Assembly (NCBI RefSeq): GCF_002836515.1
Contig: NZ_PJBC01000007.1
Coordinates: 30,824-94,823, forward strand
From: Pseudomonas sp. Choline-02u-1
GTDB lineage: Bacteria > Pseudomonadota > Gammaproteobacteria > Pseudomonadales > Pseudomonadaceae
Length of the DNA stretch: 64,000 nt
Reading direction: 5' to 3'
Shown here: positions 1-9,414 of the stretch, piece after piece
Layout: every line of letters starts with the position of its first letter
Numbering within the stretch: position 1 is the stretch's first letter
Notes under the pieces: model-generated
The model's database searches: none
The model's input: the letters and a program-made list of their open reading frames with translations, nothing else
Told to the model about the DNA's origin: nothing
Translations under genes and position numbers: made by a program

Positions 1-360
1 CATCAATGCCGTGCGGCCATCGAACGAGGAACCTTCGATCTCGGCGCCCGCCTCGACCAGTGCTTTGACTACCGCCAGGTCGCCTTTGAAAGCTGCACCG
101 GCAATCGGGCTCTGGCCATTGCCATTGCGCATTTCCGGATCGGCCTTGTGTTTAAGCAGAACCTTCACCGCATCGATATGGCCGTAGTAACTGGCAAGCA
201 TCAGCAGCGTGTCGCCCTTGCTGTTTTTCAGGTTCACCGGCAGCCCGGCGGTGACCAGGCGATCAAGCATTTCGGCATCACCGTCGCGCGCCTTGTTGAA
301 AACCTGCTCAGTGAATTCGGCAGCTTCTTCAGGGGTCATCTGGCGGCTTTGGTCGGACAT
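1..360 (-). CDS. Ankyrin-repeat protein, 3' end outside window
   Basis: The first 120 codons are present and the reading frame is open to the window edge, so the C-terminus is missing. The start ATG is at 358–360. After a short acidic N-terminal helix the protein shows ankyrin repeats of about 33 residues with the usual pattern (GDTLLMLASYYGHIDAVKVL, then GQSPIAGAAFKGDLAVVKAL, then DGRTALM). No signal peptide is visible. Ankyrin repeats mediate protein–protein contacts. Small ankyrin proteins in pseudomonads often sit beside a catalase gene, but that neighbour would lie outside the window and cannot be checked here. Confidence 0.85.
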   Translation of the reverse strand, partial: MSDQSRQMTPEEAAEFTEQVFNKARDGDAEMLDRLVTAGLPVNLKNSKGDTLLMLASYYGHIDAVKVLLKHKADPEMRNGNGQSPIAGAAFKGDLAVVKALVEAGAEIEGSSFDGRTALM

Positions 361-456
361 GGGGCACTCCATTTTCGGTCTATCGGAAGGCCGACAGTTT
401 CCCGAGCGCGACGGTGGCTGTCACTTGGTTTTTTCCGAGCGCCCCAATAGCCACAC

Positions 457-2295
457 TCAATATCGATGTTTGCCTTGTTGAATTTCAGTGAAGATTTGCT
501 CACTGACATGCACATAGGTTTCGCTGCAAGGCAGCCAGGCGAAGATCGGGTCATCGCCCGTGAGTCCGGGGTCAAAGCCCTCCTTTTTCAGGCGAGTCTT
601 CTGGTATTTGAAGGTCCCGGTGGTTTCCATTTTTACTTTCACCCGCAAGAACAACGGCACGGCATAAGCCGGCATGCGTTGCCGGGCAAAACTCAACAGT
701 TCGGCAAAATCCAGCGTGGCCAGGGATTCGGCGGGCGTGATCGCCGCCATTCCCGCACGTCCGTTGGTATTGGGGATTTCTACCCCATAGGCCACCGCTT
801 CAGAGATCAACGGATGCTGCAAGAACAGGTTCTCGACTTCGGTGGTCGAGACATTTTCGCCCTTCCAGCGATAGGTATCACCGAGGCGATCTACGAACTG
901 CGCGTGGCCGAAACCGATGTTGCGCAGCAGGTCGCCGGTGTTGAAAAAGCGATCGCCCTTGTTGAACACATCGTGCAGTACGACGCGGGCGGTTTTCTGC
1001 GGATCGGTGTAGCCGTCCAGCGGCGCCTTGTCGTCGATCCGCGCCAATAGCAGGCCCTGCTCGCCCTTGCCGGCCTTGCGCATGAAACCATCCTCGCCGC
1101 GCAACGGCTCGCCACTGTCGTGATCGTAGGCAACCAGCTCCCAGGCCATCAGCGAGAAACCGACGGTGTTGTCGAAATTGAGGATATTGCTGAAACCGAT
1201 ATTGCCGTCGCTCGCCGCGTACAGCTCACAGATGTGGTCGACGGCAAAACGTGTCTTGAACGCGGCCCAGGCACCGGGGCGCAGGCCGTTGCCGATCATC
1301 TTGCGCACCTCGTGACGGTTGTCATCGGCGCTGGCCGGTTGCTCGACCAGGTAGCGGCACAGTTCGCCGACATAGCCGATGGTGGTGGCGCGATACCGGC
1401 GCACATCATTCCAGAACTGGCTGGCGCTGAATTTGCGACGGATGGCGAAGCCAGCAGCGCCATTGACCGCCGCCCCCCAGCACACGCAAAGGCCTGTGGC
1501 GTGATACAGCGGCAAGGTGCAGTAGACGACATCATCCGGGCGCATATCGAGGGCGATCATGCCGAAGCTCGCCGAACTGCGCATCCAGCGCCCATGTTTG
1601 AATACCCCGGCCTTGGGCAGGCCGGTGGTGCCTGAGGTGTAGATGTAGAAGCATGGATCGTCGAAGAAGATCTGTGCACTGCTTGGCGGGTTATCGCTGC
1701 AGGCGTCGGCACTGGCACTGATCAGATTGACGTAACCTTCGGGCGCGATGCCCGGATGGCTGTAGGTGTCGTGATCAGCGACAAACCAGGTGCGCGGTGC
1801 TGCGATGGACACCTGGTCACGCACGCCGGCATAGGCCGCAGTCAACTCTTCGCCGACCACGATGGCGACCGGCGAGACCAGATTGATGCTGTGGATAAGC
1901 GAGTCGCGCATCAGCGAGGTATTGAGCAGCGCACTGACTGCGCCCAGTTTGGCCAGCGCCAGGATCGTCACCAGCAGTTCCGCACGGTTCTCGATGAAAA
2001 CCGCGACGACATCTCCTTTGCCAACGCCCTGCTCGCTCAGGTAATGGGCGATGCGATTGGCCCACTGGTTGGCCTGAGTGTAGGTCAATGCAACGTCATC
2101 CTGCAGTAACGCCACGCCGTCTGGATTGCGCAGCGTCGCTTGCTCGAAAGTCCAGCCCAGGCCACACGTTTGGGTGGGATCAGTGACGTTGGCTGCCTTC
2201 ATGCCTTTGACCACCCGGGGGATGGCCTTGGCGATCGTCGGCAGCTTGCGGAGCATCATGCCCCAGGTAATCGTGTCGCTTGGCGCATGACGCAT
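457..2295 (-). CDS. Long-chain acyl-CoA synthetase, FATP/VLCS type
   Basis: This 612-residue AMP-forming ligase should activate long or very long fatty acids to acyl-CoA through an acyl-adenylate. The P-loop-like AMP motif YTSGTTGLPKAG is near residue 219. A later FNTGDLL motif is followed by DRLGDTYRWKGENVSTTEVE, the signature of the FATP/very-long-chain subgroup rather than classical FadD. The start is supported by GGGGAGC just upstream of the ATG. It reads away from the DUF3509 gene and shows no operon partner, so the physiological substrate (uptake or lipid recycling) is open. Confidence 0.88.
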   Translation of the reverse strand: MRHAPSDTITWGMMLRKLPTIAKAIPRVVKGMKAANVTDPTQTCGLGWTFEQATLRNPDGVALLQDDVALTYTQANQWANRIAHYLSEQGVGKGDVVAVFIENRAELLVTILALAKLGAVSALLNTSLMRDSLIHSINLVSPVAIVVGEELTAAYAGVRDQVSIAAPRTWFVADHDTYSHPGIAPEGYVNLISASADACSDNPPSSAQIFFDDPCFYIYTSGTTGLPKAGVFKHGRWMRSSASFGMIALDMRPDDVVYCTLPLYHATGLCVCWGAAVNGAAGFAIRRKFSASQFWNDVRRYRATTIGYVGELCRYLVEQPASADDNRHEVRKMIGNGLRPGAWAAFKTRFAVDHICELYAASDGNIGFSNILNFDNTVGFSLMAWELVAYDHDSGEPLRGEDGFMRKAGKGEQGLLLARIDDKAPLDGYTDPQKTARVVLHDVFNKGDRFFNTGDLLRNIGFGHAQFVDRLGDTYRWKGENVSTTEVENLFLQHPLISEAVAYGVEIPNTNGRAGMAAITPAESLATLDFAELLSFARQRMPAYAVPLFLRVKVKMETTGTFKYQKTRLKKEGFDPGLTGDDPIFAWLPCSETYVHVSEQIFTEIQQGKHRY

Positions 2296-2679
2296 GAAAG
2301 CTCCCCGTTCGACCCGGGCGTGCGGGTCGCTGTTCTTGTTATCGGGTAATGGCAGCGACCGACGTTTGTGTCGAGGGTCGAGAGGGAAAGTACGTCAGCG
2401 CTCGCGGGGCTGTACACGCGGTTTTTGCAATGATTTGTATCCCGAGACACCGGTGGGGAAAGCGCTGATTCTGGTACGGACGTTTGGTTCCGTTCTGCCA
2501 GGAAAAATCACGCAAAATGCAGGATGCACGATGGCCATTCATGCAGATTGCACGACGCCTGCAAAATGCATTGCTTGTAAGACGCTGATTTTAAAGGGAT
2601 TTATTTATCATCAATACTGGCACAAACGCTGCAACTACCTCCGCATGCTTGCCATTCAAGTACATACGGAGCTGATGAC
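2296..2679. other. Gene-free divergent intergenic region
   Basis: This 384-base stretch separates the acyl-CoA synthetase (minus) from the DUF3509 gene (plus) and must hold both promoters. The half nearer 2680 is AT-richer. I see no convincing palindrome, hairpin or open frame in it. Confidence 0.5.
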
Positions 2680-2958
2680 ATGAGCCTGATTCAAGAAAAA
2701 TTTACATCGCTGTTCTCCAACTACGAAGTCAGCACTGCCCCACGTCCTGACGGTGGCATCCTGCTCACTCTGCGTAGCAGCGACGGCAAAGTCTTCAAAC
2801 GCGCACTCTCGTATCAGCAACTGCATGCCGGTGACCAACTGTCGTGGGCGATCAGCGCGATCCGCCGTGACCTGGCCGAACAGGCCAGCGAGCTGCCGCA
2901 AATTGCAATGCTGCAGAGCCAGCAGCGTTTTGCTCTGCCGACCTATCACTCGCTGTAA
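2680..2958 (+). CDS. DUF3509 domain protein
   Basis: A 92-residue soluble protein of the Pseudomonas-restricted DUF3509 family, whose function is unknown. The ATG follows a CGGAG ribosome site. The protein is one domain: a beta-rich first half (PRPDGGILLTLRSSDGKVFK) and a helical second half (ISAIRRDLAEQASELPQIAM). There is no signal peptide or membrane segment. It is followed directly by a REPIN, so it is probably monocistronic. Confidence 0.85.
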   Translation: MSLIQEKFTSLFSNYEVSTAPRPDGGILLTLRSSDGKVFKRALSYQQLHAGDQLSWAISAIRRDLAEQASELPQIAMLQSQQRFALPTYHSL

Positions 2959-2978
2959 TCAGCCTTAAACAAAAAAAT

Positions 2979-3069
2979 GTGGGAGCGGGGCTTGCCCGCG
3001 AAAGCGGTGTATCAGCCGACAGAGATGCTGGCTGATACACCGCTTTCGTGAGCAAGCCCACTCCCACAT
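2979..3069. repeat. REPIN (GTGGGAGC family)
   Basis: Two inverted REP arms, tgtgggagcggggcttgcc and its near complement ending in gctcactcccaca-like sequence, enclose an inner inverted repeat (gtgtatcagc / gctgatacac). It sits between the convergent DUF3509 and mtnC genes. This is a typical REP doublet of fluorescent pseudomonads. Confidence 0.85.
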
Positions 3070-3084
3070 TTCGTTTGGATTAAC

Positions 3085-3768
3085 TCAGAACGCTTCCGGT
3101 TCGATTCCAGTAAAAGTGTCCACCGTCACGTGCCCTGCCAATTCGCCGCCTTCACGCGCCAGGCCGCAGGTTTTCAGTCCGGCTGACTGCGCAGCGTCGA
3201 GCTCTTCGACGATGTCCGACAGGAACAGGATTTCGTCTGCCTCGACACCTATGGCCTGCTGAATATTGCGATAGGACTGCGCCTCACGCTTGGCGCCCGA
3301 TGTCGTATCAAAATACCCGCTGAACAGCGGCGTCAGATCCCCGGCCTCCGAGCATCCAAAGATCAGCTTCTGCGCCTGGATCGAACCGGACGAGTAAACA
3401 AACAGCTGATAGCCCGCCGCATGCCAGCGTTGCAATGCTGCAACGGCATCCGGGTAAACGTGCCCTTTCAACTGCCCGGCCCGGTACCCCTGCGCCCAGA
3501 CCATGCCTTGCAAGGCCTTGAGTGGCGTGGCTTTGCGATCCTCGGCGATCCAGCTCAAGAGGATTTCAACAACCCGTTCAACATCGGCCTGCGGCTCAAA
3601 GCTGTCGCGGCGCACGGCGTCGAGCTGTTCGGCGACATCAGCACGCGAAGCGTTCTGGCGCACAAAGTCCGGCAAATGTTTGGCGGCGTAGGGGAACAGC
3701 ACGTCAAACACGAAACTCACCGCGCTGGTGGTGCCTTCGATGTCGGTGAGAATTACTTTGATCGACAC
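3085..3768 (-). CDS. mtnC: Acireductone synthase (enolase-phosphatase E1)
   Basis: This HAD-superfamily enzyme of methionine salvage converts 2,3-diketo-5-methylthiopentyl-1-phosphate to the acireductone in two steps, enolisation then dephosphorylation. The N-terminus has the HAD motif in the form [10 protein letters not shown], and [12 protein letters not shown] matches HAD motif 3. I chose the GTG at 3766–3768: it gives 227 residues, the usual family length, and begins directly at [12 protein letters not shown] longer frame to 3828 would run into mtnD. It is the last gene of the block and lies 4 bases after mtnD. Confidence 0.93.
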   Translation of the reverse strand: MSIKVILTDIEGTTSAVSFVFDVLFPYAAKHLPDFVRQNASRADVAEQLDAVRRDSFEPQADVERVVEILLSWIAEDRKATPLKALQGMVWAQGYRAGQLKGHVYPDAVAALQRWHAAGYQLFVYSSGSIQAQKLIFGCSEAGDLTPLFSGYFDTTSGAKREAQSYRNIQQAIGVEADEILFLSDIVEELDAAQSAGLKTCGLAREGGELAGHVTVDTFTGIEPEAF

Positions 3769-3772
3769 GGTT

Positions 3773-4318
3773 TCAGTCCTCCAGACGCGGAAAGCGGCCG
3801 GCGATGTCTTCGCCGGTGAAATTGGCAACCCAGCCTTCCGGGTTGTTGAACAGACGGATCGCCACGAAATGCGGATGCTCGCCCATGTCGAACCAGTGCC
3901 TGGTGCCGGCGGGAACCGAGATCAGATCGTTCTTCTCACAAAGCACGGCGTAGACGTAATCGTCGATGTGCAGGGTAAACAAGCCACGCCCGGCGACGAA
4001 AAATCGCACCTCGTCTTCGCCATGGCGGTGTTCTTCGAGGAACTTGGCGCGCAATTCGGCTTTCTGCGGATGATCGCTGTTGAGGCTGATCACATCGACG
4101 GTGATGTAACCGCGCTCGGTCATCAGCTTGTCGATCTGTTCCTTATAAGCACTGATGACTTCTTCCTGACTGGCGCCGGGCTGGATCTTCGTGGCGGCTT
4201 GCCAGCGGTCGAAACGCACGCCGTGCTCGGCCAGCGTCGCGGCGATGTCTTCGAAATGGGTCAGCACCTTGTTGGGAATCTCGGGGCTGGAAACGTGATA
4301 AACGGACAGGCTGCTCAT
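3773..4318 (-). CDS. mtnD: Acireductone dioxygenase
   Basis: A metal-dependent cupin of 181 residues. It cleaves the acireductone with O2, giving the methionine precursor 4-methylthio-2-oxobutanoate plus formate (Fe form) or an off-pathway product (Ni form). The complete metal set is visible as H97, H99, E103 and H141 ([10 protein letters not shown], then GTRHWFDMG). The ATG at 4316–4318 gives the family length; the open frame extends upstream to 4390 but without conserved sequence. It lies between mtnB and mtnC, 91 bases after mtnB. Confidence 0.95.
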   Translation of the reverse strand: MSSLSVYHVSSPEIPNKVLTHFEDIAATLAEHGVRFDRWQAATKIQPGASQEEVISAYKEQIDKLMTERGYITVDVISLNSDHPQKAELRAKFLEEHRHGEDEVRFFVAGRGLFTLHIDDYVYAVLCEKNDLISVPAGTRHWFDMGEHPHFVAIRLFNNPEGWVANFTGEDIAGRFPRLED

Positions 4319-4409
4319 GGGCAAATCCTCGGTAGCGGCGGCGCCGTCCGGCTCTTGAAGGCCGGTCGGGCGCGGCATGTCATCAGGCAAACGGCTGTTT
4401 CTGGTGAAC

Positions 4410-5036
4410 TCAGCCTTGGCGGTTCATGACGCTGCGGGTTTTCAACTCGCATTCAAACAGGAATTCAAAGGCCTCGATCTGCCGCAGCGCGTCGCTCATC
4501 TGCGCGCCCCAGGTGTAGAGGCCATGGCCGCGAATCAGATAACCGACGCAGTCCGGATGAGCGTCAAGCCAAGGCTGCACCTTGGCGGCGAGGCGCGCAA
4601 TGTCCTGATCGTTGTCAAAAATCGGCACACGCACCCGTGATTCATGGGTGGAAATGCCGCTGAAGGCTTTCTGCAATTCGTAGTCTTCGAACTCGATGAA
4701 ATCTTCCGGGGTCAGACGCGACAGCACCGTGGCATTCACCGAATGAGTGTGCAGCACCGCACCGATCTCCGCGCGCCAACTGTAGAGCTGGGTGTGCAGC
4801 AAGGTTTCGGCGGAGGGTTTCTTGCCCGGCTCCAGGCTATTGCCGGACAGATCGGTGGCGAGTACGTCATCCACACCCAACTGGCCCTTGTGCTTGCCCG
4901 ACACCGTCAGCAACGCTTCGCTTGGCGACAGGCGTGTCGAATAGTTGCTGCTGGTGGCTGGCGACCAGCCCCGGCCATAGAGAAAACGCCCGGCGTCGAC
5001 GATCTGCTGGGCGAGCTGTTCACGGGTAAGGCTCAT
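4410..5036 (-). CDS. mtnB: Methylthioribulose-1-phosphate dehydratase
   Basis: A class II aldolase/adducin-fold zinc enzyme of 208 residues that dehydrates methylthioribulose-1-phosphate to the diketone used by MtnC. The zinc-binding histidines are in VLHTHSVNATV (H96 and H98) and a third is in RGHGLYTWG. The probable catalytic glutamate is in KPSAETLLH. Its ATG overlaps the stop codon of the upstream MFS gene by 4 bases (ATGA), so the two are probably translationally coupled. Confidence 0.93.
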   Translation of the reverse strand: MSLTREQLAQQIVDAGRFLYGRGWSPATSSNYSTRLSPSEALLTVSGKHKGQLGVDDVLATDLSGNSLEPGKKPSAETLLHTQLYSWRAEIGAVLHTHSVNATVLSRLTPEDFIEFEDYELQKAFSGISTHESRVRVPIFDNDQDIARLAAKVQPWLDAHPDCVGYLIRGHGLYTWGAQMSDALRQIEAFEFLFECELKTRSVMNRQG

Positions 5037-6178
5037 GGCCTGTCCTCTTGCATGCGTGTGGCAATGATAACGGCAGCGGCAAGCGCTGCGAGACTGGCGA
5101 TACTAAACGTCAATGTTGGGCCGAGGGCGTTCCAGCTGTAACCGGAATACAGCGCGCCGAGCGCTCCCCCGGTGCCGGCCAGTGCCGCGTAAAGCGCCTG
5201 GCCCTGGCCTTGCTGGCGGGCGCCAAAACTACGTTGCACGAAAGCGATGGCAGCCGCGTGAAAACTGCCGAAGGTCGCGGCATGCAGCACTTGGGCGAAC
5301 AACAGCACCCAGAGAAATTCCGCAAACGAACCGAGCAACACCCAGCGCAACGCCGCCAGCAGAAAACTCGCCAACAGCACGCGCCGCAAGGAAAATCGCG
5401 CCAGAATGCGACTCATGGCCATGAACATCAGCACTTCCGCCACCACGCCCACGGCCCAGAGCATGCCGATGACGCCACGGCTGTAACCGAGGCGTTCAAG
5501 GTGCAGAGTCAGAAAGGTGTAATACGGCCCGTGGCTCACCTGCATCAGCGCGACGCAGGCATAAAACGCCAACACGCCGGGATGGCGCAATTGCTTGAGA
5601 AAGCCCTCACCCGCCAGCCGACTGCCTTGCGCCGGCTGCGCATTCGGCACCCACAAACTGCTGAGGACGATGCCAGCCATGATCAGCACCAGCGCCGCCG
5701 GATAAATGTCCAGACTGAGCCATTCGAACAGCCGCCCCAGCACCACCACGGTGATGATGAAACCGATCGAGCCCCACAGGCGAATCTGGCTGTAGCGCGA
5801 CGTCTGCCCTTGCAGATGCGCGAGGGTGATGACTTCGAATTGCGGCAGCACCGCATGCCAGAAGAATGCATGCAGGGCCATGACCATCGCCAACCAGGCG
5901 TAGGTCTGGCTGACGAAAATCAGCGAAAAGGTCAGCAACGTGCACACCGCGCCAAAGCGCACGATGGCCAGACGCCTGCCAGTGTAATCGCCGAGCCAGC
6001 CCCAGATGTTCGGCGCCACACAGCGCATCAGCATCGGAATCGCCACCAGCTCGCCGATACGGGCGGCGCTGAAGCCGAGGTGATCGAAGTACAGCGCCAG
6101 AAACGGCGCTGTCGAACCGAGCAAGGCGAAATAGAACAGATAGAAACTGGACAGCCGCCAGTAAGGAAGCGCCGCCAC
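5033..6178 (-). CDS. MFS transporter (HcaT-like) upstream of mtnB
   Basis: A 381-residue major facilitator with about 12 hydrophobic helices. The N-terminal part (YWRLSSFYLFYFALLGSTAP) is like the 3-phenylpropionate/nucleoside permease subgroup. The best start is GTG at 6176–6178; no in-frame ATG precedes it. It overlaps mtnB by 4 bases and follows aroC by 34 bases, so aroC–MFS–mtnBDC may be one transcription unit. The position suggests transport of a methylthio-sugar or methylthioadenosine-related compound, but the sequence does not prove a substrate. Confidence 0.85.
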   Translation of the reverse strand: MAALPYWRLSSFYLFYFALLGSTAPFLALYFDHLGFSAARIGELVAIPMLMRCVAPNIWGWLGDYTGRRLAIVRFGAVCTLLTFSLIFVSQTYAWLAMVMALHAFFWHAVLPQFEVITLAHLQGQTSRYSQIRLWGSIGFIITVVVLGRLFEWLSLDIYPAALVLIMAGIVLSSLWVPNAQPAQGSRLAGEGFLKQLRHPGVLAFYACVALMQVSHGPYYTFLTLHLERLGYSRGVIGMLWAVGVVAEVLMFMAMSRILARFSLRRVLLASFLLAALRWVLLGSFAEFLWVLLFAQVLHAATFGSFHAAAIAFVQRSFGARQQGQGQALYAALAGTGGALGALYSGYSWNALGPTLTFSIASLAALAAAVIIATRMQEDRP

Positions 6179-6212
6179 GCCGGTTATGCCGCGACGGCTT
6201 TGAGCGCAGCCA

Positions 6213-7304
6213 TCAGAGCTGGCCCAGCACCGGCGTGCTCACGCGCACATCGGCGTTCTGCCCACGGTGACGCAGCAGGTGATCCATCAGCACGATGGCC
6301 ATCATCGCCTCGGCAATCGGCGTCGCGCGGATACCGACGCACGGGTCGTGACGGCCCTTGGTGATCACGTCGACCGGGTTGCCATTCACGTCGATCGAGC
6401 GGCCCGGCGTGGTGATGCTCGAGGTCGGTTTCAATGCCAGATGCGCAACGATCGGCTGTCCAGACGAGATGCCGCCGAGGATCCCGCCGGCGTTGTTGCT
6501 GAGGAAACCTTGCGGCGTCAGTTCATCGCGGTGTTCGGTGCCGCGCTGGGCGACACAGGCGAAACCGGCGCCAATCTCGACACCTTTGACCGCGTTGATG
6601 CTCATCAGCGCGTGGGCCAGTTCGGCGTCGAGGCGATCGAAAATCGGTTCGCCAAGACCAGGCATCACTCCTTCAGCGACCACGGTGATCTTCGCCCCGA
6701 CCGAGTCCTGATCGCGACGCAACTGGTCCATGTAGGCTTCCAGCTCCGGCACCTTGTCCGGGTCAGGGCTGAAGAAAGCGTTTTCTTCGACCGAATCCCA
6801 GGTCTTGAAGGGAATTTCGATCGGGCCGAGCTGGCTCATGTAGCCGCGAATGACGATGCCCTGACTGGCCAGATACTTCTTTGCGATCGCCCCGGCCGCC
6901 ACGCGCATCGCGGTTTCCCGCGCCGAACTGCGCCCACCGCCGCGATAATCGCGCTCGCCGTATTTGTGGTGGTAGGTGTAGTCGGCGTGAGCCGGGCGGA
7001 ACAGATCCTTGATTGCCGAATAGTCCTTGGACTTCTGGTCGGTGTTGCGGATCAGCAGGCCGATCGAGCAACCGGTGGTGCGGCCCTCGAACACGCCGGA
7101 GAGGATTTCGACTTCATCGGCTTCCTGGCGCTGGGTGGTGTGGCGGCTGGTCCCCGGCTTGCGGCGATCGAGGTCGCGCTGCAGGTCTTCCAGAGAAATC
7201 TCCAGGCCCGGCGGGCAGCCGTCGACAATGGCGACCAACGCCGGACCATGGCTTTCGCCAGCGGTGGTGACAGTGAACAACTTGCCGTAGGTATTGCCGG
7301 ACAT
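6213..7304 (-). CDS. aroC: Chorismate synthase
   Basis: The last enzyme of the shikimate pathway. It eliminates phosphate from EPSP to give chorismate and needs reduced FMN. The length of 363 residues is normal. The N-terminal [20 protein letters not shown] and the block [19 protein letters not shown] are family signatures involved in FMN and substrate binding. The ATG follows a GGAG-type site. No damage is seen. Confidence 0.97.
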   Translation of the reverse strand: MSGNTYGKLFTVTTAGESHGPALVAIVDGCPPGLEISLEDLQRDLDRRKPGTSRHTTQRQEADEVEILSGVFEGRTTGCSIGLLIRNTDQKSKDYSAIKDLFRPAHADYTYHHKYGERDYRGGGRSSARETAMRVAAGAIAKKYLASQGIVIRGYMSQLGPIEIPFKTWDSVEENAFFSPDPDKVPELEAYMDQLRRDQDSVGAKITVVAEGVMPGLGEPIFDRLDAELAHALMSINAVKGVEIGAGFACVAQRGTEHRDELTPQGFLSNNAGGILGGISSGQPIVAHLALKPTSSITTPGRSIDVNGNPVDVITKGRHDPCVGIRATPIAEAMMAIVLMDHLLRHRGQNADVRVSTPVLGQL

Positions 7305-7434
7305 GCAGGACGCTCCGTGAAATCAAACCCGAATTCTTGATGCGCGCCAGTATACGCAGGCTAACCGAGTAGTTCATCCTCGAACCTTAGCGGTGCTGGC
7401 GAGTCCAACCGGCACCTTGACCAATGATGGCGTG

Positions 7435-8388
7435 ATGATGCTGCGAGTTCTGATCTTGAGTCTTACCCTCTTTACCGGCTTTGCCCAAGCGACAGTCCTG
7501 CAACGCCCGGTCACTCTGGACACCGGCAACGGCGAACTTTTCGGTTCGCTGTTGCTGCCCAAGTCCGACAGCCCGGTGCCGATTGTTCTGATGATTTCTG
7601 GCTCAGGTCCTACAGATCGCGACGGAAACAACCCGGACGGTGGACGCAATGACAGCCTCAAACGTCTGGCCTGGGTGCTGGCCAAACACAACATCGCCAG
7701 CGTGCGCTACGACAAGCGCGGCGTCGCGGCGAGCCTGGCGGCCGCGCCTGATGAACGTAATCTTTCAGTAGAAGGCTATGCGGCGGATGCCGTGGCGTGG
7801 GGGCAAAAGCTCAAGGCCGACCCGCGTTTCGGCAAACTGATCCTGCTCGGCCACAGCGAAGGCGCGCTGATCGCCAGCCTCGCTGCGCCGAAGCTGGACG
7901 CGGCGGCGGTGATCTCGTTGTCCGGCAGTGCGCGGCCGGTCGATCAGGTGATTCGCGAACAATTGGCGCGCAGCCTGCCGCCACCACTGATGCTGCGCAG
8001 CAACGAACTGCTCGACAGCCTCAAGGCCGGCCACACCGATGACAACGTGCCGCAACCGTTACAGGTGATCTTTCGCCCGAGCGTGCAGCCGTATCTGATT
8101 TCACTGTTTCGTCAGGATCCCTCGCAAGCTTTTGCACAGCTGAAAATGCCGGCATTGATCGTCCAGGGCAGCAACGACATCCAGGTCGGCACCGAGGACG
8201 CGAAGCTGCTCAAGGCGGCGAAACCGGACGCGCAACTGACGGTGATCGAAGGCATGAATCACGTGCTGCGCATCGTCCACAACGACATGAAGCGGCAACT
8301 GGCCTCCTACAAGGACCCGAATTTGCCCCTGGCCGCCGAACTGGGCGCTGCCGTCATCGACTTTATTGAGGGAATTCGTGCAAGTTAA
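7435..8388 (+). CDS. Secreted alpha/beta hydrolase
   Basis: A serine hydrolase of about 317 residues. Upstream in-frame codons to 7393 look untranslated; starting at the ATG pair 7435/7438 gives a signal peptide (MLRVLILSLTLFTGFAQA). The fold is complete: the oxyanion-hole region ISGSGPTDRDG, nucleophile elbow GHSEGA with Ser at about residue 141, an acid near GSNDIQVGTEDAK and a terminal His in GMNHVL. The likely substrate is a small ester, in the periplasm. It is divergent from aroC. Confidence 0.85.
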   Translation: MMLRVLILSLTLFTGFAQATVLQRPVTLDTGNGELFGSLLLPKSDSPVPIVLMISGSGPTDRDGNNPDGGRNDSLKRLAWVLAKHNIASVRYDKRGVAASLAAAPDERNLSVEGYAADAVAWGQKLKADPRFGKLILLGHSEGALIASLAAPKLDAAAVISLSGSARPVDQVIREQLARSLPPPLMLRSNELLDSLKAGHTDDNVPQPLQVIFRPSVQPYLISLFRQDPSQAFAQLKMPALIVQGSNDIQVGTEDAKLLKAAKPDAQLTVIEGMNHVLRIVHNDMKRQLASYKDPNLPLAAELGAAVIDFIEGIRAS

Positions 8389-8487
8389 CTGCCTTTTACC
8401 CTCCAGCCTCGCAGAAAACGGCCGATAAGCCTTTGTCGCCAGCGCAACGTCTGGCGGCAAGCAGGGCTTGGACAGGATCTCGCCGTT

Positions 8488-9279
8488 ATGACTGAAACCC
8501 AGACTTCACCCGACATCAGCGCCGAAAAAGATGCGCCACCCGCAGTCGAGCTGCCGTGGGCGGACGTTCAGGCCGAGCACCACAAGATGCTCCGTCTGGC
8601 GCCGCTGCAGACCGATCGCAATACCGGTGGCCGGCCGTTGCGCTTCGTCGAATTCGGTTACGCCGAGCGCAACAGCAAAGAGCGCAGTCTGATGCGCATG
8701 GCGATCAAACTGCCGAACCAGCGCGTGCGCAAAGAGCAGAATCATCTTGATGTGTGGGTCGACCACGCTGCAAAACGCGTGAGTTTCGGTCCCGACAGCG
8801 GCTTGCAGATTGAACCGCTGAATCGCGGCATCGGCCGCTTCATGGCCGCGCAAGGCATCAACTGGGCAAAGAAGCGCTGGCCGGGATACACCGTTGAAGC
8901 CATGGACTTGAACAACAAGGACGCGCTCAACGAGGACACTCGCTTGCGTCGTGACCACTTTCTGCGCGTACACGGTTTTGATGTGGCTTACGCCGACGCG
9001 CAGCATTTGAAAGGCAGCATCAAGGCTGTGCAGGTCGGTGATCTGCTTGGTGACTGGAACAGCGAAAAACTGCAGATCGTCGAGATTCTGGAAGCCGCGC
9101 AGATGCTGCAGCAGGCCGAGCAGAATCTGGCCGAACAGGAAGTGAAGCTGAAGAAGCAGGAAGAGAAAGTCAGCAAGTTCAAGCGTGAAGATGCCGGTTT
9201 GCGCTTCACCATTACGTGTCTGGTGGCGTTTACGGTGTTTCAGGCGGGGTTGTTGATCTGGATTGCTACGCACCGGTAG
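8488..9279 (+). CDS. Conserved protein with coiled coil and C-terminal membrane anchor
   Basis: A 263-residue protein I do not recognise by family. The first 190 residues are soluble and charged. Residues about 205–238 are a coiled coil (AEQNLAEQEVKLKKQEEKV), followed by one terminal transmembrane helix (FTITCLVAFTVFQAGLLIWI). It therefore looks tail-anchored with the bulk in the cytoplasm. A short hairpin (CGCCAG/CTGGCG, 8437–8456) lies in its leader. It sits between the hydrolase and prmB; function unknown. Confidence 0.75.
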   Translation: MTETQTSPDISAEKDAPPAVELPWADVQAEHHKMLRLAPLQTDRNTGGRPLRFVEFGYAERNSKERSLMRMAIKLPNQRVRKEQNHLDVWVDHAAKRVSFGPDSGLQIEPLNRGIGRFMAAQGINWAKKRWPGYTVEAMDLNNKDALNEDTRLRRDHFLRVHGFDVAYADAQHLKGSIKAVQVGDLLGDWNSEKLQIVEILEAAQMLQQAEQNLAEQEVKLKKQEEKVSKFKREDAGLRFTITCLVAFTVFQAGLLIWIATHR

Positions 9280-9286
9280 ATCAAAA

Positions 9287-9406
9287 GATCGCAGCCTTCG
9301 GCAGCTTGCACTGGACTCATGTACATCCTGTAGGAGCTGCCGAAGGCTGCGATCCGATCGTTCCCACGCTCTGCGTGGGAATGCAGCCCGGGACGCTCTG
9401 CGTCCC
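9287..9406. repeat. Inverted repeat plus two short hairpins between convergent genes
   Basis: 9287–9354 is an inverted repeat of the GATCGCAGCC/GGAGCTGCCG family (arms gatcgcagccttcggcagct and its complement). It is followed by two small hairpins, ttcccacgc/gcgtgggaa (9361–9381) and gggacg/cgtccc (9390–9406). All lie between two convergent genes, so they may also act in termination. They resemble repeated intergenic elements of Pseudomonas rather than a unique signal. Confidence 0.75.
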
Positions 9407-9414
9407 TAAAGAGG

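Noticed and set aside
5048..6364. 438-codon plus-strand frame over the MFS transporter
   Set aside because: Composition is His/Arg/Gln-rich without any fold-like pattern, and it is antisense to clear membrane-protein coding sequence.
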